NCBI GenBank assembly: GCA_025758065.1
Contig: CP107199.1
Span: forward strand, 3,445,501 to 3,509,500
Source of the DNA: Lachnospiraceae bacterium
Lineage (GTDB): Bacteria > Bacillota > Clostridia > Lachnospirales > Lachnospiraceae
Length of the DNA stretch: 64,000 nucleotides
Direction of reading: 5' to 3'
Below the pieces are notes generated by a model. That model was not told the origin of the DNA and made no database searches. It saw only the letters and a program-made list of their open reading frames with translations. A program made the position numbers and the translations under genes. Shown here one piece after another: positions 58,815 through 64,000 of this stretch. The stretch's first letter is position 1. The number at the start of each line of letters is the position of its first letter.

Positions 58815-59099
58815 TGCGTTTCCTCCTGTAAAAATTGAAAAACACACCGTATCGCTACGATGTGCCTTTGTGGATTTTCTCTTACGGCAGAATTTACCTG
58901 CCGAAAAACAAATGCGGTTTTTTCGTTAATTTTTCATTTTACCATACACCTCCAGTCCGTTCCTATTGTGCGACTACTCCTTAGAGATAGACATATACTT
59001 TGAGATAGCTATATTCAAGTGAGATAGTATATATCATTTTCGGTAGGTAAAAGTATAACTAAGGGGTTAGAGTGTGAGAAAGGGGAACTGTAAAACAAG

Positions 59100-60047
59100 C
59101 TATCTGCTGTCACGCTCTGCACGGTTACGCAAAAACTTGTTATAATGCTCCAATGCCTTGCAGACAAAATCCTCCGTCTGACTGACGGGAATGTTTTTCG
59201 GGATAAGCTGTCTTACTCTGTCGCCCCTCAACACGATTTTTTCCCTTTGGTTCGGCTTTTCCTCAGACATAACAGCGTGGATTGCTTCTGTTGTAAGATT
59301 GCCCTCGTTGAATAACTTTCGCATACGGATTGTCTGGTCGTGTGACGGGGTTGCGTCATTCAGGTCAATTTCATCAACCACATCACGCTGGCAATCTTCA
59401 TCAAGATAGGAAAGTTCTACGGCAGGACGCATTTTAATACGCCCCTCATCAACAAATTCAAGCAGTTCGGGAACAAGGTTTGTCAGACGAACATAACGCT
59501 GTATTTGTGTGTTACTATCCTGACTCTCAGAAGCTAAAATCTCTCTTGATTTACCCACAATAGAATTGTGTCCCACTGGGACTCCATTTTCTTTGCTCGG
59601 TCTGCCTGCTTGCCTTTTCATTGCTTCCAAACGCATTTTATAAGCAAAGGCTTTTTCACTCGGCAATATCTCTGACCTCTGAAAATTACTCTCAACCATT
59701 AAAATGGTCGCTTCATCTCTGTTCAGGTCTACAATCTCACTTCGCAGTGTTTCAAATCCTGCCAGTTCACACGCTCGCTTTCGTCTGTGCCCTGAAACAA
59801 GTTCATATCTGCCGTCCTCTTTCTGCCTTACCGTTGCCGGAGTAATAACCCCTCTTTCCTTGACACTCTCCACAAGCTGCATCATATCTTCATCGTCCCT
59901 GACCTTAAACGGGTGGTCGGGAAAATCATCAATCAGCTCTAACGGAATATCTCGGATTTTTGAAAGCTGTTCTTCATCTCTTTGTGCCTGCGTGGTAAAT
60001 AAATCATCGAGCTTCGTGAGAGTGAAGTCGCTCTTTCTTCCTGCCAT
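59100..60047 (-). CDS. parB: ParB-family partition protein (element 3)
   Basis: A 315-aa ParB: IPLELIDDFPDHPFKVRDDE, RYELVSGHRRKRACELAGF, EATILMVESNFQRSEILPSE, and a helix-turn-helix (SNTQIQRYVRLTNLVPELLE). It lacks the long N-terminal linker of the element 1 ParB. It overlaps the parA end by 44 bases. With ParA it supports maintenance of the circular or replicating form of the element. Confidence 0.92.
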   Translation of the reverse strand: MAGRKSDFTLTKLDDLFTTQAQRDEEQLSKIRDIPLELIDDFPDHPFKVRDDEDMMQLVESVKERGVITPATVRQKEDGRYELVSGHRRKRACELAGFETLRSEIVDLNRDEATILMVESNFQRSEILPSEKAFAYKMRLEAMKRQAGRPSKENGVPVGHNSIVGKSREILASESQDSNTQIQRYVRLTNLVPELLEFVDEGRIKMRPAVELSYLDEDCQRDVVDEIDLNDATPSHDQTIRMRKLFNEGNLTTEAIHAVMSEEKPNQREKIVLRGDRVRQLIPKNIPVSQTEDFVCKALEHYNKFLRNRAERDSR

Positions 60048-60828
60048 CGGCTAACACCTCCTTTGTAAATTCAGTGTATGCCTTAGACACTGTACTGTTT
60101 GGCTCATAAGCATAAATGCTCTTGCCTTTGGAAGAAGTTTCAGCGGCTTTTACGGCAATCGGGATTTGTGTTCGATACATTCTTATCTGATTACCAAAAT
60201 TCGCCCTGAGTGCTTCCACTGTACTCTTTGCAAGGTTTGTTCGGCTATCCACCAAAGTAAGAAGCATACCGTCTATCTTAATATCCGGATTGATATACTT
60301 CTTTACTTTTGAAATGGTCTGCACAAGCTGTGTCATACCCTTTGCAGGCAAATACTGAGCCTGAACCGGAATGATAACACTGTCTGCCGCCGATAAAGCA
60401 TTGAGAGTAACCATACCAAGTGAAGGCATACAGTCTATAATTACATAATCATATCTGTTTTTCACTTGACACAAATAATTCTTGAGTGTAGTTTCTCTGC
60501 TCATTGCGTTTACAAGGTTAAATTCCATTGCTGAAAGCTCAAGGTTTGCCGGAACAAGGTCAACACCTTCTTCGTGATGCAGGATACCAACCATAGGGTC
60601 TGTCATCGTTTCATTGATTACATCTGTGAGTTTTGTTGCAAGCGTGATACCCAAACCGTCTGTATCCTGCCAACCAAGACAAGTCGTTAAATCGCCCTGC
60701 GGGTCTGCGTCTATGAGCAATACTTTCTTGCCCTGCATTGCAAGCCCGACTCCGAGATTAACTGTTGTGGTAGTCTTTCCGACTCCGCCTTTCTGGTTAC
60801 ATACGGAAATCGTTTTGCAGTTTGACAC
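60004..60828 (-). CDS. parA: ParA-family ATPase (element 3)
   Basis: A 274-aa Soj/ParA protein with deviant Walker A NQKGGVGKTTTTVNLG (about 11-26), DADPQGDLTTCLG, Walker B YDYVIIDCMPSLGM. AGGAGG lies 10 bases before a GTG start at 60828. First gene of parAB. Confidence 0.93.
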   Translation of the reverse strand: MSNCKTISVCNQKGGVGKTTTTVNLGVGLAMQGKKVLLIDADPQGDLTTCLGWQDTDGLGITLATKLTDVINETMTDPMVGILHHEEGVDLVPANLELSAMEFNLVNAMSRETTLKNYLCQVKNRYDYVIIDCMPSLGMVTLNALSAADSVIIPVQAQYLPAKGMTQLVQTISKVKKYINPDIKIDGMLLTLVDSRTNLAKSTVEALRANFGNQIRMYRTQIPIAVKAAETSSKGKSIYAYEPNSTVSKAYTEFTKEVLADGRKKERLHSHEAR

Positions 60829-61318
60829 TTCTTTTTGCCCTCCTTTCTGAAATTCATAGCCACCGCATTATGGCTATGTACCTGACCGACTCATTTCCTA
60901 ATCGGTCATAGCAATATTTGTTCTCAACACCCCTTGCCAAGCAAAATGCTTATGGGAAGTCACTAAGGAACAGACTGCTTATCTGTATCATAGGATTCTA
61001 ACCTCTGCCGGGTACTCCGCCAGCTCCGTAGAGAAGTATCATTATCATTCTGACTGTCATCGCCATATCAGGAGCAACCTGATACTCATAACCGGAGTTC
61101 TCGCTATTCTGAAATACAGAAATCACGGCGTACCTGCTAAAGTGGCTATCATCAGAAATAAAGTCTTAGTGAATGACTTATTCAATTTTCAAGCGAAAAG
61201 GCTTCCGTTTTTGCTATCTGGAATGAACCCCTTCACTCATTTGGACAAAGGGGTATGAAATGCACACCCAAAATCGCCGCTTTTCCGAAAATTTTTTTGA
61301 AAAATTTTTTGAAATAAA
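60829..61318. other. Structured region upstream of parA
   Basis: Two hairpins stand next to each other: CATAGCCA/TGGCTATG (60855-60878) and TGACCGA/TCGGTCA (60883-60908). Further on, a minus-strand frame without a start codon (60998-61162) reads FSRYAVISVFQNSENSGYEY and ends LLYGAGGVPGRG; it looks protein-like but is too short and lacks a start. The region could hold parS or the origin of transfer; neither can be proven. Confidence 0.4.
61219..61285 (-). repeat. Conserved 60-base non-coding repeat, copy 2
   Basis: Matches 39135-39200: GATTTTGGGTGTGCATTTCA, then CCCCTTT...GAAGGGG around GTCCAAATGAGT, then TTCATTCCAG on the minus strand. Confidence 0.65.
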
Positions 61319-61352
61319 AAAAGCCGCCTGCTCCGGTTAGGAAACAGACGGC
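61313..61352 (-). terminator. Terminator of the zinc-ribbon operon
   Basis: GCCGTCTG pairs with CAGGCGGC (G-U allowed) and is followed on the minus strand by TTTTTTTATTT. Confidence 0.7.
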
Positions 61353-61362
61353 AAAACACGTT

Positions 61363-61542
61363 CTAAATGTATTCAATTTTCAATTTCTTTTTCTTTGCTT
61401 CAAGCACTTTGCAGAGGACATCATCTACTGCGTCGGTGTATCGTCCCTGGGCTGCTAAATTGTTCTTCAGTTCAATGAGCGATTGTATCACTCGGCTTCG
61501 TTCTTCTTCATTTAAGTATAGATGATAGGTTTTCCCTCTCAT
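61363..61542 (-). CDS. Small conserved element protein, 59 aa
   Basis: MRGKTYHLYLNEEERSRVIQ then a helical, basic C-terminus ending KKKKLKIEYI. Similar short proteins are common in Tn916-like elements without known function. GGAGG 8 bases before the ATG at 61542, which overlaps the TGA of the upstream gene (ATGA). Confidence 0.65.
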   Translation of the reverse strand: MRGKTYHLYLNEEERSRVIQSLIELKNNLAAQGRYTDAVDDVLCKVLEAKKKKLKIEYI

Positions 61543-62924
61543 TGGCTGTCCCTCCATCTTTCAAATGTATTTTTGATTATCTCCACATCTTCCTCGGTAT
61601 CGGAAGAAATAAATATATGTACGCTCTGAAAAACTTTCTTTAAATTATTGGCATAATCCAGTTCTGTGCCTTTCATCGGCAGCTTAATCAGCCTTATTCC
61701 TCTTTGCTTGCACATATATGCTTTCATTATTTCTAAATTCTCATCGGCACTTCCTGACTCAATAGCCAACTTTTCTGAAGGTATGTATGTTTCAAGCGGA
61801 ACTCCAAGCAATCGGTCAGAACCAAGTTCTGCTTTCAAACCTTTCCTATTAGAATAATAGCTGACCGCCAAAGCAGGAAATAATGACAAATACCCCTGCT
61901 CACAAAATCGACAGCCTTTATTCAATATCGTTCTTTCATTTATCTTCATACTCCACGAATGACCGTGCCTGCATTTCCACCACGCTCTCTTTGCCGAAGT
62001 TCGTGATACCTCTGTAGGTTTCAGTTTATTCTGTTCATAATCCCATTCGCTAAGAAGCTGACTGTCTGTTGTCGCCAAATCATTATATCCGGCAAGGACT
62101 TCTCTCTCTGCACAAACGGGGCATACCGTACCTTTCACATGGGCATTGATAACAGATTTCCACTCGTTACCGCATTTACTGCATCTCCACCAGACATTTT
62201 TCCTCGACTTTGCATTTACTTCATCAGGCTTCAATGGCAAGTTCTTCTCCGACCACTCCGAAGCAATTTCCGGGTGTGTTGTCTGCAAATCGTTAAACCC
62301 TTTCAGAAATATGTACCCACTGCAATACGGGCATTTACTGCCACCAGAACGGGTAGAAATAAGGGTGTTCCACTCTCTGCCGCAATCCTTACATTTCCAC
62401 CAAGCCTTACGATTGGCAAAGACCGTAACCTGAGTTGGAAGTAATGGATAATTTCTGTCCGACCACTCGGCTGCTATATCCGGCAGAAGTGTTGCAAAGT
62501 CATTAAATCCTGCCAACACTTTATTATGGGAGCAATACGGGCAACCAGTTTTATTTATTGTCCTGCTCTTAACAGCAGCTTCCCACTCGTGTCCTTTTTC
62601 ACATCTCCATATCACTTTCTTATGAGAACCAATAGAAACTTCTGTCGGTTTTATCTTATTCTTTTCCGACCACTGCTTTTCCAGTAGCGGCTTTAATGTC
62701 GCCAAATCGTTAATCCCTGCAATCACTCTCGCACCGGAGCATATCGGGCATTTTTCTCCATTAGAACGAGCCTTTACGCTTGTTTCCCATTCGTGACCGC
62801 AAGCACCTTTCCACCATACTTTTTTATTTGAGCCGAAGCTAATATCATCAGGTGTAAGCGGTAAATTCTTTTCCGACCACTCCGAAACAAGCTCCGGGTG
62901 TACTTCTGCTAAACTGTTATTCAT
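61539..62924 (-). CDS. Five tandem zinc ribbons plus a PD-(D/E)xK-like C-terminal domain
   Basis: Five repeats of about 65-70 residues each contain a W-x-C pair and a second CPxC pair: KGACGHEWETSVKARSNGEK with CPIC, WRCEKGHEWEAAV with CPYC, WKCKDCGREWNTL with CPYC, WRCSKCGNEWKSV with CPVC, WKCRHGHSWSM with CRFC, matching zf-DUF4379-type ribbons. The last 130 residues (LLGVPLETYIPSEKLAIESG, KQRGIRLIKLPMKG) resemble Vsr/restriction-like folds, with acidic residues in GVPLETYIP and KLAIES. It may recognise DNA through the array and cut it, or be a remnant binder. The ATG at 62924 has GAGG at 7 bases; a TTG at 62930 is possible. Confidence 0.75.
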   Translation of the reverse strand: MNNSLAEVHPELVSEWSEKNLPLTPDDISFGSNKKVWWKGACGHEWETSVKARSNGEKCPICSGARVIAGINDLATLKPLLEKQWSEKNKIKPTEVSIGSHKKVIWRCEKGHEWEAAVKSRTINKTGCPYCSHNKVLAGFNDFATLLPDIAAEWSDRNYPLLPTQVTVFANRKAWWKCKDCGREWNTLISTRSGGSKCPYCSGYIFLKGFNDLQTTHPEIASEWSEKNLPLKPDEVNAKSRKNVWWRCSKCGNEWKSVINAHVKGTVCPVCAEREVLAGYNDLATTDSQLLSEWDYEQNKLKPTEVSRTSAKRAWWKCRHGHSWSMKINERTILNKGCRFCEQGYLSLFPALAVSYYSNRKGLKAELGSDRLLGVPLETYIPSEKLAIESGSADENLEIMKAYMCKQRGIRLIKLPMKGTELDYANNLKKVFQSVHIFISSDTEEDVEIIKNTFERWRDSQ

Positions 62925-63001
62925 AGCCAAACCTCAACCTCCTTGTGCTTAGAGTATATGAAGTTTTGGCTTTATCTTGTAGTTTGCGAATATCCGTATA
63001 A

Positions 63002-63047
63002 ATAGAAAAAGCCCTTTGGGAAAGGGATTTCTCCTCTCTCAAAGGGC
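63002..63047 (-). terminator. Terminator of the ClbS/DfsB gene
   Basis: GCCCTTTG pairs with CAAAGGGC and is followed on the minus strand by TTTTTCTATTT. Confidence 0.65.
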
Positions 63048-63065
63048 AAGTTGGCAAACTGGAAG

Positions 63066-63584
63066 TTATAGTGCAATCTTTTTCCATTTTCTAATCTTGG
63101 TTCTAAAGGTTCCGAACGGAGCAACTGTATTAACATGTATGAATTTGTATACTTCCCAGACAGCTGTTCTAGTTGCTTCGTCAGCCCATTTTCTCATATG
63201 TGGTTTAAATAATTCTTCCTCACTCAGAGAATCAATCATTACATAAATAGAGTTGATATTCTCATTCAATCTGTCTTTCAATTCTTGCAGTGACAGCTGA
63301 GCATATGTATCTGTGAACCATTGATATAATTCGCCAAGCTGATTCCACTTAAAATTATCCGAAGGAGTTTTGACAGGAATACCCTTTCTTTCGTCTGATT
63401 CCCATTTAATAACAAGAGTTGTCCAGCCAACCTGATAAGCAAGATTTTCTGCCGGAGTTCGATCGACCTCATCAATTCTCTTATCTTTTAAATGCTCCGG
63501 AATATCATTAAATTCTGAAATATACTTTGCAAAGCTTTTATTTATCTCGTTTTTAAGCTCGTCTTTATTCTCATATGTTCTCAA
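63066..63584 (-). CDS. ClbS/DfsB-family protein
   Basis: A 172-aa four-helix-bundle protein: NKSFAKYISEFNDIPEHLKD, RTPAENLAYQVGWTTLVIKW, TPSDNFKWNQLGELYQWFTD, then FIHVNTVAPFGTFRTKIRKW. These motifs are those of DUF1706 (ClbS/DfsB), which includes the colibactin self-protection hydrolase ClbS; most members have unknown substrates. No colibactin genes are present. Confidence 0.85.
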   Translation of the reverse strand: MRTYENKDELKNEINKSFAKYISEFNDIPEHLKDKRIDEVDRTPAENLAYQVGWTTLVIKWESDERKGIPVKTPSDNFKWNQLGELYQWFTDTYAQLSLQELKDRLNENINSIYVMIDSLSEEELFKPHMRKWADEATRTAVWEVYKFIHVNTVAPFGTFRTKIRKWKKIAL

Positions 63585-63638
63585 TAGTCTATCTCCTCAG
63601 CTTCCGATTTTCCAGTTTCAAAAAAAGGATTTTTCAAA

Positions 63639-64000
63639 TTAGTCTTTGCAAATAACCTTTGAACCTTCACCATCAATTACAATTCCCTGATGGTTGTTAA
63701 TAGGGCATAGATTCAAATCCGAAAATTCAGTCATTATTTTCTCGGTAACTTTCTTAAATGGTGCTGTAAGATAATGCGGAAGAACATAGAAATCAATCAA
63801 ATCAAGCCCTGCATCATCTTCTTGTGAGTAGTCCTCCGGCTTTTCATCCATTTGCTCGATATATTGGATGCTTGGAGCGCATATAATCGCACCTGCCGAT
63901 TCACCAATCATCAGTTTTCCCTTTGCCAATTCTTTTTTCAACAGCTCATCCGTTCCCGTTTTACGGAGCTGGTCTATAAGGAAAAAAGAATTTCCGCCGG
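63639..64000 (-). CDS. Peptidase S51-like protein, 5' partial
   Basis: The frame is open to the window edge and reads GGNSFFLIDQLRKTGTDELL, then KLMIGESAGAIICAPSIQYI with the nucleophile Ser in GESAGA, then DFYVLPHYLTAPFKKVTEK (His region). This is the C-terminal part of a dipeptidase-E-like S51 peptidase (type 1 glutamine amidotransferase fold). The N-terminus lies outside the window. The gene is on the same strand as the ClbS/DfsB gene, 54 bases upstream. Confidence 0.85.
   Translation of the reverse strand, partial: GGNSFFLIDQLRKTGTDELLKKELAKGKLMIGESAGAIICAPSIQYIEQMDEKPEDYSQEDDAGLDLIDFYVLPHYLTAPFKKVTEKIMTEFSDLNLCPINNHQGIVIDGEGSKVICKD

Noticed and set aside
1..64000. tRNA or rRNA genes as integration targets
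   Set aside because: I looked near each attachment core and at the gaps over 300 bases and found no tRNA-like cloverleaf or rRNA sequence; the target is metG coding sequence.

Overview
The window looks like an accessory region of a low-GC, Gram-positive gut Clostridium relative (Lachnospiraceae-like). The evidence is strong AGGAGG ribosome-binding sites, frequent GTG/TTG starts, a methionyl-tRNA synthetase tail of clostridial type, Tn916-type integrase/excisionase genes, and clostridial conjugation proteins (VirD4/TraG, PcfB-like, Maff2, VirB6-like). No rRNA, tRNA, CRISPR array or complete IS transposase gene was found. Most of the DNA is about 35-42% GC by eye, but 7.7-16.9 kb is clearly GC-rich and has a different origin. 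The assignment is inference from gene content, not from a database search.

Layout. 0-5 kb: a minus-strand cluster with a WYL regulator, two paralogous Ada-like zinc-knuckle proteins (one with a degenerate DEDDh-exonuclease-like N-terminus), small unknown proteins and one pseudogene. 5.2-6.4 kb: a toxin-antitoxin pair with a visible promoter and operator, then a RelB-type antitoxin whose toxin gene stops after 24 codons. 6.7-7.25 kb: the 3' end of metG. From there on lies a tandem array of integrated elements that all use the same target inside metG. Element 1 (about 7.24-24.17 kb) has an integrase stump, a GC-rich conjugation block (ParB, Dcm with a nested out-of-frame gene, ArdA, PcfB-like, VirD4, Maff2, VirB6), a chimeric methylase/ABC gene with its permease, an orphan 425-aa gene, a decayed type III restriction system, and a second metG 3' end. 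Element 2 (about 24.17-35.98 kb) has a full integrase, Tn916-type regulators, a BlaI/BlaR1-like signalling operon with lipoproteins, and relaxase and transposon remnants. Element 3 (about 35.98 kb to beyond 60 kb) has a full integrase, four tandem excisionase-like genes, MazF with a zinc extension, a sigma-like factor, LexA and ImmA, a DUF1016 nuclease flanked by palindromes, a WYL operon, a type I restriction system with an invertible specificity locus, a fused adhesin/cell-wall-hydrolase remnant, ParA/ParB and a five-zinc-ribbon protein. The window ends with a ClbS/DfsB-type gene and a partial S51 peptidase.

How it fits together. Each element carries an integrase, or its stump, next to a copy of the metG core (TTCAT-GT-GGGA). 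Element 1 also carries a replacement metG 3' end; its integrase arm-type repeats lie inside that coding sequence. Element 2 ends in a copy that would stop MetG early. All three elements have lost conjugation functions through internal deletions that leave fused reading frames, so the array looks like an immobilised defence and regulation island: type I and III restriction, methylases, anti-restriction ArdA, toxin-antitoxin genes and a DUF1016 nuclease.

Most unusual points: the metG array with coding arm sites; the BlaI-type regulon defined by four TTAC-N4-GTAA sites and a sensor lacking its KTG end; the invertible hsdS locus with its own recombinase and four copies of a 14-bp site; dual coding inside dcm; a row of five identical intergenic hairpins; and the zinc-knuckle/pseudo-exonuclease cluster at the left end.
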